A DNA stretch of 64,000 bases from NCBI GenBank assembly GCA_028752905.1, contig JAQNBH010000003.1, positions 38,190,472 through 38,254,471 on the forward strand. The letters are read 5' to 3'. The notes under the pieces were generated by a model that was not told the origin of the DNA, ran no database searches, and saw only the letters and a list, made by a program, of their open reading frames with translations. Shown here piece after piece: positions 10,971 through 24,625 of the stretch. Positions within the stretch are counted from its first letter, which is position 1. Every line of letters starts with the position of its first letter. Source of the stretch: Cladorhizidae sp. MBARI D1340-BT2. Its lineage: Eukaryota > Porifera > Demospongiae > Poecilosclerida > Cladorhizidae. The translations under genes were made by a program, and so were the position numbers.

Positions 10971-11718
10971 TAGCATGGTTATACAATTAGCATGGTTATA
11001 CACCTAGCATGGTTATACACCTAGCATGGTTATATATCTAGCATGGTTATACACCTAGCATGGTTATACACCTAGCATGGTTATACAATTAGCATGGTTA
11101 TACACCTAGCATGGTTATATACCTAGCATGGTTATACACCTAGCATGGTTATACACCTAGCATGGTTATATACCTAGCATGGTTATATACCTAGCATTGT
11201 TATACACCTAGCATGCTTATACAATTAGCATTGTTGTACACCTATCCTGGTTATATACCTAGCATAGTTATACACTTAGCATGGTTATACACCTATCATG
11301 GTTATATACCTAGCATGGTTATATACCTAGCATGGTTATATACCTAGCATGGTTATATACCTAGCATGGTTATATACCTAGCATAGTTATACACCTAGCA
11401 TGCTTATACAATTAACATTGTTATACACCTAGCATGGTTATATACCTAGCATAGTTATACACTTAGCATGGTTATACACCTATCATGGTTATATACCTAG
11501 CATGGTTATATACCTAGCATGGTTATATACCTAGCATGGTTATATACCTAGCATGGTTATATACCTAGCATGGTTATATACCTAGCATGGTTATATACCT
11601 AGCATAGTTATACACCTAGCATGCTTATACAATTAGCATTGTTATACACCTATCATGGTTATATACCTAGCATGATTATATACCTAGCATGGTTATATAC
11701 CTAGCATGGTTATATACC

Positions 11719-11726
11719 TATACACC
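11719..11726 (+). repeat. 8-bp partial unit (TATACACC)
   Basis: A truncated unit lacking its first nine bases, making TACCTATACACC. It recurs at 25458-25465, 36295-36302 and 40584-40591. The last is 4,289 bp after the third, the same 4,289-bp spacing seen between CATGC landmarks at 11211 and 15500. It marks a roughly 4.3-kb sub-repeat. Confidence 0.85.
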
Positions 11727-13892
11727 TAGCATGGTTATACAATTAGCATGGGTATACACCTAGCATGGTTATATACCTAGCATAGTTATACACCTAGCAT
11801 GGTTATACACCTAGCATGGTTATATACCTAGCATGGTTATATACCTAGCATGGTTATATACCTAGCATAGTTATACACCTAGCATGGTTATATACCTAGC
11901 ATGGTTATATACCTAGCATGGTTATATACCTAGCATGGTTATATACCTAGCATAGTTATACACCTAGCATGGTTATACAATTAGCATCGTTATACACCTA
12001 GCATGGTTATACACCTAGCATGGTTATACACCTAGCATGGTTATATACCTAGCATGGTTATATACCTTGCATGGTTATATACCTAGCATGGTTATATACC
12101 TGGCATAGTTATACACCTAGCATGGTTATACAATTAGCAAGGTTATACACCTAGCATGGTTATATACCTAGCATGTTTATAGACCTAGCATGGTTATATA
12201 CCTAGCATGGTTATACACCTAGCATGGTGATATACCTAGCATGGTTATATACCTAGCATGGTTATATACCTAGCATGGTTATATACCTAGCATAGTTATA
12301 CACCTAGCATGGTTATACAATTAGCATGGTTATATACCTAGCATGGTTATATACCTAGCATAGTTATACACCTAGCATGGTTATACAATTAGCATGGTTA
12401 TACACCTAGCATGGTTATATACCTAGCATAGTTATACACCTAGCATGGTTATACACCGAGCATGGTTATATACCTAGCATGGTTATATACCTAGCATGGT
12501 TATATACCTAGCATGGTTATACATCTAGCATGGTTATATACCTAGTATGGTTATATACCTAGCATGGTTATATACCTAGCATGGTTATATATCTGGCATA
12601 GTTATACACCTAGCATGGTTATACAATTAGCATGGTTATACACCTAGCATGGTTATATACCTAGCATGGTTATATACCTAGCATGGTTATATACCTAGCA
12701 TGGTTATACACCTAGCATGGTTATATACCTAGCATGGTTATACACCTAGCATGGTTATATACCTAGCATGGTTATATACCTAGCATGGTTATATAACTAG
12801 CATGGTTATATACCTAGCATGATTATATACCTAGCATAGTTATACACCTAGATTGGTTATACAATTAGCATGGTTATACACCTAGCATGGTTATATACCT
12901 AGCATGGTTATATACCTAGCATTGTTATACACCTAGCATGGTTATACACCTAGCATGGTTATATACCTAGCATGGTTATATACCTAGCATGGTTATATAC
13001 CTAGCATGGTTATATACCTAGCATGGTTATATACCTAGCATAGTTATACACCTAGCATGGTTATACAATTAGCATGGTTATACACCTAGCATGGTTATAT
13101 ACCTAGCATGGTTATATACCTAGCATAGTTATACACCTAGCATGGTTATACACCTAGCATGGTTATACACCTAGCATGGTTATACACCTAGCATGGTTAT
13201 ATACCTAGCATGGTTATATACCTAGCATTAGCATGGTTATATACCTAGCATAGTTATACACCTAGCATGCTTATACAATTAGCATGGTTATATACCTAGC
13301 ATGGTTATATACCTAGCACAGTTATACACTTAGCATGGTTATACACCTATCATGGTTATATACCTAGCATGGTTATATACCTAGCATGGTTATATACCTA
13401 GCATGGTTATATACCTAGCATAGTTATACACCTAGCATGGTTATACAATTAGCATGGTTATACACCTAGCATGGTTATATACCTAGCATAGTTATACACC
13501 TAGCATGTTTATACACTGAGCATGGTTATATACCTAGCATGGTTATATACCTAGCATGGTTATATACCTAGCATAGTTATACACCTAGCATGGTTATATA
13601 CCTAGTATGGTTATATACCTAGCATGGTTATATACCTAGCATGGTTATATATCTGGCATAGTTATACACCTAGCATGGTTATATAATTAGCATGGTTATA
13701 CACCTAGCATGGTTATATACCTAGCATGGTTATATACCTAGCATGGTTATATACCTAGCATGGTTATACACCTAGCATGGTTATATACCTAGCATGGTTA
13801 TATACCTAGCATGGTTATATACCTAGCATGGTTATATACCTAGCATATTTATACACCTAGCATGGTTATACAATTAACATGGTTATACACCT

Positions 13893-16726
13893 AACATGGT
13901 TATATACCTAGCATAGCTATACACCTAGCATGGTTATACACCTAGCATGGTTATATACCTAGCATGGTTATATACCTAGCATGGTTATATACCTAGCATG
14001 GTTATATACCTAGCATGGTTATACACCTAGCATGGTTATATACCTAGCATGGTTATATACCTAGCATGGTTATGTACCTAGCATGGTTATATACCTAGAA
14101 TGGTTATACACCTAGCATGGCTATACAATTAGCATGGTTATACACCTAGCATGGTTATATACCTAGCATAGTTATACACCTAGCATGGTTATACACCTAG
14201 CATGGTTATATACCTAGCATGGTTATATACCTAGCATAGTTATATACCTAGCATGGTTATATACCTAGCTTAGTTATACACCTAGCATGGTTATACACCT
14301 AGCATGGTTATATACCTAGCATGGTTATATACCTAGCATGGTTATATACCTAGCTTGGTTATACACCTAGCATGGTTATAATTATACCTAGCATGGTTAT
14401 ATACCTAGCGTGGTTATACACCTAGCATGGTTATATACCTAGCATGGTTATACACCTAGCATGGTTATACACCTAGCATGGTTATATACCTAGCATGGTT
14501 ATATACCTAGCATGGTTATACAATTAGCATGGTTATACACCTAGCATGGTTATATACCTAGCATAGTTATACACCTAGCATGGTTATACACCTAGCATGG
14601 TTATATACCTAGCTTGGTTATACACCTAGCATGGTTATAATTATACCTAGCATGGTTATATACCTAGCGTGGTTATACACCTAGCATGGTTATATACCTA
14701 GCATGGTTATACACCTAGCATGGTTATACACCTAGCATGGTTATATACCTAGCATGGTTATATACCTAGCATGGTTATACAATTAGCATGGTTATACACC
14801 TAGCATGGTTATATACCTAGCATAGTTATACACCTAGCATGGTTATACACCTAGCATGGTTATATACCTAGCATGGTTATATACTTAGCATGGTTATATA
14901 CCTAGCATGGTTATATACCTAGCATGGTTATATACCTAGCAAGGTTATACACCTAGCTTGGTTATATACCTAGCATGTTTATATACCTAGCATGGTCATA
15001 CACCTAGCATGGTTATATACGTAGCATGGTTATATACCTAGCATGGTTATATATCTAGCATGGTTATATACCTAGCATAGTTATACACCTAGCATGGTTA
15101 TACAATTAGCATGGTTATACACCTAGCATGGTTATATACCTAGCATAGTTATACACCTAGTATGGTTATACACCTAGCATGGTTATATACCTAGCATGGT
15201 TATATACCTAGCATGGTTATATACCTAGCATGATTATATACCTAGCATAGTTATACACCTAGCATGGTTATACAATTAGCATGGTTATACACCTAGCATG
15301 GTTATACACCTAGCATGGTTATATATCTAGCATGGTTATACACCTAGCATGGTTATACACCTAGCATGGTTATACAATTAGCATGGTTATACACCTAGCA
15401 TGGATATATACCTAGCATGGTTATACACCTAGCATGGTTATACACCTAGCATGGTTATATACCTAGCATGGTTATATACCTAGCATTGTTATACACCTAG
15501 CATGCTTATACAATTAGTATTGTTATACACCTAGCCTGGTTATATACTTAGCATAGTTATACACTTAGCATGGTTATACACCTATCATGGTTATATACCT
15601 AGCATGGTTATATACCTAGCATGGTTATATACCTAGCGTGGTTATATACCTAGCATAGTTATACACCTAGCATGCTTATACAATTAACATTGTTATACAC
15701 CTAGCATGGTTATATACCTAGCATAGTTATACACTTAGCATGGTTATACACCTATCATGGTTATATATCTAGCATGGTTATATACCTAGCATGGTTATAT
15801 ACCTAGCATGGTTATATACCTAGCATGGTTATATACCTAGCATAGTTATATACCTAGCATGGTTATATACCTAGCATAGTTATACACCTAGCATGCTTAT
15901 ACAATTAGCATTGTTATACACCTATCATGGTTATATACCTAGCATGGTTATATACCTAGAATGGTTATACACCTAGAATGGTTATACAATTAGCATGGTT
16001 ATACACCTAGCATGGTTATATACCTAGCATAGTTATACACCTAGCATGGTTATACACCTACCATGGTTATATACCTAGCATGGTTATATACCTAGCATGG
16101 TTATATACCTAGCATGGTTATATACCTAGCATAGTTATACACCTAGCATGGTTATACACCTAGCATGGTTATATACCTAGCATGTTTATACACCTAGCAT
16201 GGTTATATACCTAGCTTGGTTATACACCTAGCATGGTTATAATTATACCTAGCATGGTTATATACCTAGCGTGGTTATACACCTAGCATGGTTATATACC
16301 TAGCATGGTTATACACCTAGCATGGTTAAACAATTAGCATGGTTATACACCTAGCATGGTTATATACATAGCATAGTTATACACCTAGTATGGTTATACA
16401 CCTAGCATGGTTATATACCTAGCATGGTTATATAACTAGCATGGTTATATACCTAGCATGATTATATACCTAGCATAGTTATACACCTAGATTGGTTATA
16501 CAATTAGCATGGTTATACACCTAGCATGGTTATATACCTAGCATGGTTATATACCTAGCATAGTTATACACCTAGCATGGTTATACACCTAGCATGGTTA
16601 TATACCTAGCATGGTTATATACCTAGCATGGTTATATACCTAGCATGGTTATATACCTAGCATGGTTATATACCTAGCATAGTTATACACCTAGCATGGT
16701 TATACAATTAGCATGGTTATACACCT
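13893..16726 (+). repeat. 2.83-kb tandem duplication, copy 1
   Basis: This is the first of two tandem copies present only in segment 2. The 21-bp unit at 14375 (G of GTTATAATTA) is matched at 17209, and the CATGCTTAT landmark at 15500 at 18334, both 2,834 bp on. The left edge is the CCTAACATGG unit following an ACAATTAACATGG unit; at 16725 the same CCTAACATGG follows an unusual neighbour. That places the crossover junction near 16.7 kb. Confidence 0.85.
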
Positions 16727-19577
16727 AACATGGTTATATACCTAGCATAGCTATACACCTAGCATGGTTATACACCTAGCATGGTTATATACCTAGCATG
16801 GTTATATACCTAGCATGGTTATATACCTAGCATGGTTATATACCTAGCATGGTTATACACCTAGCATGGTTATATACCTAGCATGGTTATATACCTAGCA
16901 TGGTTATGTACCTAGCATGGTTATATACCTAGAATGGTTATACACCTAGCATGGCTATACAATTAGCATGGTTATACACCTAGCATGGTTATATACCTAG
17001 CATAGTTATACACCTAGCATGGTTATACACCTAGCATGGTTATATACCTAGCATGGTTATATACCTAGCATAGTTATATACCTAGCATGGTTATATACCT
17101 AGCATAGTTATACACCTAGCATGGTTATACACCTAGCATGGTTATATACCTAGCATGGTTATATACCTAGCATGGTTATATACCTAGCTTGGTTATACAC
17201 CTAGCATGGTTATAATTATACCTAGCATGGTTATATACCTAGCGTGGTTATACACCTAGCATGGTTATATACCTAGCATGGTTATACACCTAGCATGGTT
17301 ATACACCTAGCATGGTTATATACCTAGCATGGTTATATACCTAGCATGGTTATACAATTAGCATGGTTATACACCTAGCATGGTTATATACCTAGCATAG
17401 TTATACACCTAGCATGGTTATACACCTAGCATGGTTATATACCTAGCTTGGTTATACACCTAGCATGGTTATAATTATACCTAGCATGGTTATATACCTA
17501 GCGTGGTTATACACCTAGCATGGTTATATACCTAGCATGGTTATACACCTAGCATGGTTATACACCTAGCATGGTTATATACCTAGCATGGTTATATACC
17601 TAGCATGGTTATACAATTAGCATGGTTATACACCTAGCATGGTTATATACCTAGCATAGTTATACACCTAGCATGGTTATACACCTAGCATGGTTATATA
17701 CCTAGCATGGTTATATACTTAGCATGGTTATATACCTAGCATGGTTATATACCTAGCATGGTTATATACCTAGCAAGGTTATACACCTAGCTTGGTTATA
17801 TACCTAGCATGTTTATATACCTAGCATGGTCATACACCTAGCATGGTTATATACGTAGCATGGTTATATACCTAGCATGGTTATATATCTAGCATGGTTA
17901 TATACCTAGCATAGTTATACACCTAGCATGGTTATACAATTAGCATGGTTATACACCTAGCATGGTTATATACCTAGCATAGTTATACACCTAGTATGGT
18001 TATACACCTAGCATGGTTATATACCTAGCATGGTTATATACCTAGCATGGTTATATACCTAGCATGATTATATACCTAGCATAGTTATACACCTAGCATG
18101 GTTATACAATTAGCATGGTTATACACCTAGCATGGTTATACACCTAGCATGGTTATATATCTAGCATGGTTATACACCTAGCATGGTTATACACCTAGCA
18201 TGGTTATACAATTAGCATGGTTATACACCTAGCATGGATATATACCTAGCATGGTTATACACCTAGCATGGTTATACACCTAGCATGGTTATATACCTAG
18301 CATGGTTATATACCTAGCATTGTTATACACCTAGCATGCTTATACAATTAGTATTGTTATACACCTAGCCTGGTTATATACTTAGCATAGTTATACACTT
18401 AGCATGGTTATACACCTATCATGGTTATATACCTAGCATGGTTATATACCTAGCATGGTTATATACCTAGCATGGTTATATACCTAGCGTGGTTATATAC
18501 CTAGCATAGTTATACACCTAGCATGCTTATACAATTAACATTGTTATACACCTAGCATGGTTATATACCTAGCATAGTTATACACTTAGCATGGTTATAC
18601 ACCTATCATGGTTATATATCTAGCATGGTTATATACCTAGCATGGTTATATACCTAGCATGGTTATATACCTAGCATGGTTATATACCTAGCATAGTTAT
18701 ATACCTAGCATGGTTATATACCTAGCATAGTTATACACCTAGCATGCTTATACAATTAGCATTGTTATACACCTATCATGGTTATATACCTAGCATGGTT
18801 ATATACCTAGAATGGTTATACACCTAGAATGGTTATACAATTAGCATGGTTATACACCTAGCATGGTTATATACCTAGCATAGTTATACACCTAGCATGG
18901 TTATACACCTACCATGGTTATATACCTAGCATGGTTATATACCTAGCATGGTTATATACCTAGCATGGTTATATACCTAGCATAGTTATACACCTAGCAT
19001 GGTTATACACCTAGCATGGTTATATACCTAGCATGTTTATACACCTAGCATGGTTATATACCTAGCTTGGTTATACACCTAGCATGGTTATAATTATACC
19101 TAGCATGGTTATATACCTAGCGTGGTTATACACCTAGCATGGTTATATACCTAGCATGGTTATACACCTAGCATGGTTAAACAATTAGCATGGTTATACA
19201 CCTAGCATGGTTATATACATAGCATAGTTATACACCTAGTATGGTTATACACCTAGCATGGTTATATACCTAGCATGGTTATATAACTAGCATGGTTATA
19301 TACCTAGCATGATTATATACCTAGCATAGTTATACACCTAGATTGGTTATACAATTAGCATGGTTATACACCTAGCATGGTTATATACCTAGCATGGTTA
19401 TATACCTAGCATAGTTATACACCTAGCATGGTTATACACCTAGCATGGTTATATACCTAGCATGGTTATATACCTAGCATGGTTATATACCTAGCATGGT
19501 TATATACCTAGCATGGTTATATACCTAGCATAGTTATACACCTAGCATGGTTATACAATTAGCATGGTTATACACCT
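16727..19577 (+). repeat. 2.83-kb tandem duplication, copy 2
   Basis: This is the second tandem copy, one unit (17 bp) longer than the first. The offset changes from 2,834 to 2,851 between the CATGC landmark and the 21-bp unit at 19087. The extra unit lies in a run of standard units near 18.45 kb, against 15.6 kb in copy 1. After 19577 the match to copy 1 stops at a CCTAGCATGG versus CCTAACATGG difference. Confidence 0.85.
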
Positions 19578-22500
19578 AGCATGGTTATATACCTAGCATG
19601 GTTATATACCTAGCATAGTTATACACCTAGCATGGTTATACACCTAGCATGGTTATACACCTAGCATGGTTATATACCTAGCATGGTTATATACCTAGCA
19701 TTAGCATGGTTATATACCTAGCATAGTTATACACCTAGCATGCTTATACAATTAGCATGGTTATATACCTAGCATGGTTATATACCTAGCATAGTTATAC
19801 ACTTAGCATGGTTATACACCTATCATGGTTATATACCTAGCATGGTTATATACCTAGCATGGTTATATACCTAGAATGGTTATATACCTAGCATAGTTAT
19901 ACACCTAGCATGGTTATACAATTAGCATGGTTATACACCTAGCATGGTTATATACCTAGCATAGTTATACACCTAGCATGGTTATACACTGAGCATGGTT
20001 ATATACCTAGCATGGTTATATACCTAGCATGGTTATATACCTAGCATGGTTATACACCTAGCATGGTTATATACCTAGTATGGTTATATACCTAGCATGG
20101 TTATATACCTAGCATGGTTATATATCTGGCATAGTTATACACCTAGCATGGTTATACAATTAGCATGGTTATACACCTAGCATGGTTATATACCTAGCAT
20201 GGTTATATACCTAGCATGGTTATATACCTAGCATGGTTATACACCTAGCATGGTTATATACCTAGCATGGTTATATACCTAGCATGGTTATATACCTAGC
20301 ATGGTTATATACCTAGCATAGCTATACACCTAGCATGGTTATACACCTAGCATGGTTATATACCTAGCATGGTTATATACCTAGCATGGTTATATACCTA
20401 GCATGGTTATATACCTAGCATGGTTATACACCTAGCATGGTTATATACATAGCATGGTTATATACCTAGCATGGTTATATACCTAGCATGGTTATATACC
20501 TAGAATTGTTATACACCTAGCATGGCTATACAATTAGCATGGTTATACACCTAGCTTGGTTATATACCTAGCATAGTTATACACCTAGCATGGTTATACA
20601 CCTAGCATGGTTATATACCTAGCATGGTTATATACCTAGCATGGTTATATACCTAGCATGGTTATATACCTAGCATAGTTATACACCTAGCATGGTTATA
20701 CACCTAGCATGGTTATATACCTAGCATGGTTATACACCTAGCATGGTTATATACCTAGCTTGGTTATACACCTAGCATGGTTATAATTATACCTAGCATG
20801 GTTATATACCTAGCGTGGTTATACACCTAGCATGGTTATATACCTAGCATGGTTATACACCTAGCATGGTTATACACCTAGCATGGTTATATACCTAGCA
20901 TGGTTATATACCTAGCATGGTTATACAATTAGCATGGTTATACACCTAGCATGGTTATATACCTAGCATAGTTATACACCTAGCATGGTTATACACCTAG
21001 CATGGTTATATACCTAGCTTGGTTATACACCTAGCATGGTTATAATTATACCTAGCATGGTTATATACCTAGCGTGGTTATACACCTAGCATGGTTATAT
21101 ACCTAGCATGGTTATACACCTAGCATGGTTATACACCTAGCATGGTTATATACCTAGCATGGTTATATACCTAGCATGGTTATACAATTAGCATGGTTAT
21201 ACACCTAGCATGGTTATATACCTAGCATAGTTATACACCTAGCATGGTTATACACCTAGCATGGTTATATACCTAGCATGGTTATATACCTAGCATGGTT
21301 ATATACCTAGCATGGTTATATACCTAGCATGGTTATATACCTAGCATGGTTATACACCTAGCATGGTTATATACCTAGCATGTTTATATACCTAGCATGG
21401 TCATACACCTAGCATGGTTATATACTTAGCATGGTTATATACCTAGCATGGTTATATATCTAGCATGGTTATATACCTAGCATAGTTATACACCTAGCAT
21501 GGTTATACAATTAGCATGGTTATACACATAGCATGGTTATATACCTAGCATAGTTATACACCTAGTATGGTTATACACCTAGCATGGTTATATACCTAGC
21601 ATGGTTATATACCTAGCATGGTTATATACCTAGCATGGTTATATACCTAGCATGGTTATATACCTAGCATGGTTATATACCTAGCATGGTTATATACCTA
21701 GCATAGTTATACACCTAGCATGGTTATACAATTAGCATGGTTATACACCTAGCATGGTTATATACCTAGCATTGTTATATACCTAGCATAGTTATACACC
21801 TAGCATGGTTATACACCTAGCATGGTTATACACCTAGCATGGTTATATACCTAGCATTGTTATATACCTAGCATTAGCATGGTTATATACCTAGCATAGT
21901 TATACACCTAGCATGCTTATACAATTAGCATGGTTATATACCTAGCATGGTTATATACCTAGCATAGTTATACACTTAGCATGGTTATTCACCTATCATG
22001 GTTATATACCTAGCATGGTTATATACCTAGCATGGTTATATACCTAGCATGGTTATATACCTAGCATAGTTATACACCTAGCATGGTTATACAATTAGCA
22101 TGGTTATACACCTAGCATGGTTATATACCTAGCATAGTTATACACCTAGCATGGTTATACACTGAGCATGGTTATATACCTAGCATGGTTATATACCTAG
22201 CATGGTTATATACCTAGCATGGTTATACACCTAGCATGGTTATATACCTAGTATGGTTATATACCTAGCATGGTTATATACCTAGCATGGTTATATATCT
22301 GGCATAGTTATACACCTAGCATGGTTATACAATTAGCATGGTTATACACCTAGCATGGTTATATACCTAGCATGGTTATACACCTAGCATGGTTATATAC
22401 CTAGCTTGGTTATACACCTAGCATGGTTATAATTATACCTAGCATGGTTATATACCTAGCGTGGTTATACACCTAGCATGGTTATATACCTAGCATGGTT

Positions 22501-23221
22501 ATATACCTAGCATGGTTATACACCTAGCATGGTTATATACCTAGCATGGTTATACACCTAGCATGGTTATACAATTAGCATGGTTATACACCTAGCATGG
22601 TTATATACCTAGCATAGTTATACACCTAGCATGGTTATACACCTAGCATGGTTATATACCTAGCTTGGTTATACACCTAGCATGGTTATAATTATACCTA
22701 GCATGGTTATATACCTAGCGTGGTTATACACCTAGCATGGTTATATACCTAGCATGGTTATACACCTAGCATGGTTATACACCTAGCATGGTTATATACC
22801 TAGCATGGTTATATACCTAGCATGGTTATACAATTAGCATGGTTATACACCTAGCATGGTTATATACCTAGCATAGTTATACACCTAGCATGGTTATACA
22901 CCTAGCATGGTTATATACCTAGCATGGTTATATACCTAGCATGGTTATATACCTAGCATGGTTATATACCTAGCATGGTTATATACCTAGCATGGTTATA
23001 CACCTAGCATGGTTATATACCTAGCATGTTTATATACCTAGCATGGTCATACACCTAGCATGGATATATACTTAGCATGGTTATATACCTAGCATGGTTA
23101 TATATCTAGCATGGTTATATACCTAGCATAGTTATACACCTAGCATGGTTATACAATTAGCATGGTTATACACCTAGCATGGTTATATACCTAGCATAGT
23201 TATACACCTAGTATGGTTATA

Positions 23222-23229
23222 CACCTAGC
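23222..23229 (+). repeat. Target site duplication, left, copy 2
   Basis: CACCTAGC directly before the element, identical to 24618-24625 and to the duplications of the other two copies. Confidence 0.95.
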
Positions 23230-24617
23230 CAGTGGAGTTCAATTAATTCAAAGTTGAATTAGTTAGACTGTCATTTGGGTATATTTAATTCAACTGGTTT
23301 AGTTAGTTTGTCACAGTTATTTTATTTATTTAAACTGGTTTTTGAGGCCCATTAATTCAAAGTTGAATTAAAATTGAATTAAGGGGGCATAGAGGGGGCA
23401 TAGACCATATTTGTGGTCACTAATTTAATGCTTCATCCATTTTGAATGGTTTTGATCTCAAAAGGTAGCTCATTCTCTGTGTTTTCCAATGATATTTATA
23501 GCCTCTAGGCAAAGCAGTGTTGCCATCAACATCTGGCTGACAGCCTGACACACTGGCAATAGTACAGAGGTGTAAATTTTCAGCCTTCATCAAGACTTGC
23601 CATTTATGTTGCTGTCAGTCAGTTTCTAATAAAACTCCCCCCCCACCACCCCCTTTTTTCATTCAGCAGGAAAAGTGAGCCCACAGAATGAACCGTATCT
23701 CATGGAAAATTGTCTGGATTGAAAAAAGTAATCATTCATTTGAAGAGCAAAGAGAGAGCATTCAAATGATATAAAAATTATATACTATGGACAAAAATTG
23801 AGTGAGCAAAACTGTGAATAATGTTGGGAATACACATTTCTTTGAATCGTGAGAAAATAATGTTCAAAATACAACACTCCAGGGGGCAGGGGTAGATCTA
23901 GGGTGGTTGTAAACCCCTCATTTTGCTCTTGCTCTTGACTGTCATTCTTGCACTCTTTCATCAGCAACACACAGACTCACCAGAAATACAGTGACTGAGC
24001 AGGGTTGACACAGGAGCAGGCAGGCCTGTGATAGCCAGTGCTAGGGAAGGACCAGCTACAGACGCCATCTGAAGGTAAAGGCTGAAGCATAAACGGTAAA
24101 GTTGTTAATACTATAGTTCCAAACTTCCAGCAGCATTTGAGTCTTCAGCTTCTAGATATCTCTTCTTCTCTTCACGATTCTAACCCAGAAGATCCTTCGT
24201 AACTCTTCATGATTCCATACTTTCGTCTTTCCAGAGCTTTTGTTTGCATTCTTCTTGACATGGAATTTAATAGTATTAATAATGCTAACAAGTAAATAGC
24301 AGTACCAATGTGTTGTGTGTCAAACCAGTGGCCACAAAAGCCGAACATAAGGTCCGGTGAAACTGAAAAAGTCCTAAAATAGAGCCTTCAAATAGAATTT
24401 TCAAAGCCCACTTACACGGAGGTGGGGAAAACGAATGAAATGAACGGACTTGCCTAAAAAAAGCCAATCTTATTGTCTCTTTATTTAATTCAAAATTAGT
24501 TCATTTTAGTTGACTTGTCATTTCAATTTTAGTTGAATCGTTTAGTTAAACTGTCATTTCGAATTTATTTGAATTAATTAGTTAACTTGTCACATCAAAT
24601 TTAATTGAATCCCACTG
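23230..24617. mobile_element. Non-autonomous hAT-like DNA transposon, copy 2
   Basis: 1,388 bp, the same length as copy 1, with the same ends and interior. The only difference from copy 1 that I found is T for C at 24610, inside the 3' terminal repeat. Subterminal repeats lie at 23260-23340 and 24507-24614. The surrounding satellite variants on both sides equal those of copy 1 over kilobases, so this copy arose by duplication of the block and not by a new insertion. It has no coding capacity. Confidence 0.85.
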
Positions 24618-24625
24618 CACCTAGC
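24618..24625 (+). repeat. Target site duplication, right, copy 2
   Basis: CACCTAGC after the last base of the element; the array then continues in phase. Confidence 0.95.

Larger units (their letters stand above)
5436..19174 (+). repeat. Macro-block 1 (13,739 bp, carries transposon copy 1)
   Basis: The first of three tandem macro-repeats, each containing one hAT-like element at the same internal position. Landmarks match block 2 at a constant offset of 13,739 bp: the TTAAACAATT unit at 5439 and 19178, AGATTGG at 5601 and 19340, the 23-bp unit's ATTAG at 5961 and 19700 and again at 8134 and 21873, and the element start at 9491 and 23230. The left edge is set where the unit just before TTAAACAATT stops matching. 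The block exceeds block 2 by 2,834 bp because of an internal tandem duplication (13893-16726 and 16727-19577). Confidence 0.85.
10879..23229 (+). repeat. 17-bp satellite array, segment 2
   Basis: A 12,351-bp run of the same 17-bp unit between transposon copies 1 and 2. It is longer than segment 3 (9,517 bp) by 2,834 bp, explained by one internal tandem duplication. The first 70 bp after the element carry the signature seen after every copy: a CATTG unit, two standard units, a CATGATTAT unit, and a 20-bp unit with doubled GCA. The array holds no gene or unrelated sequence. Confidence 0.98.
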
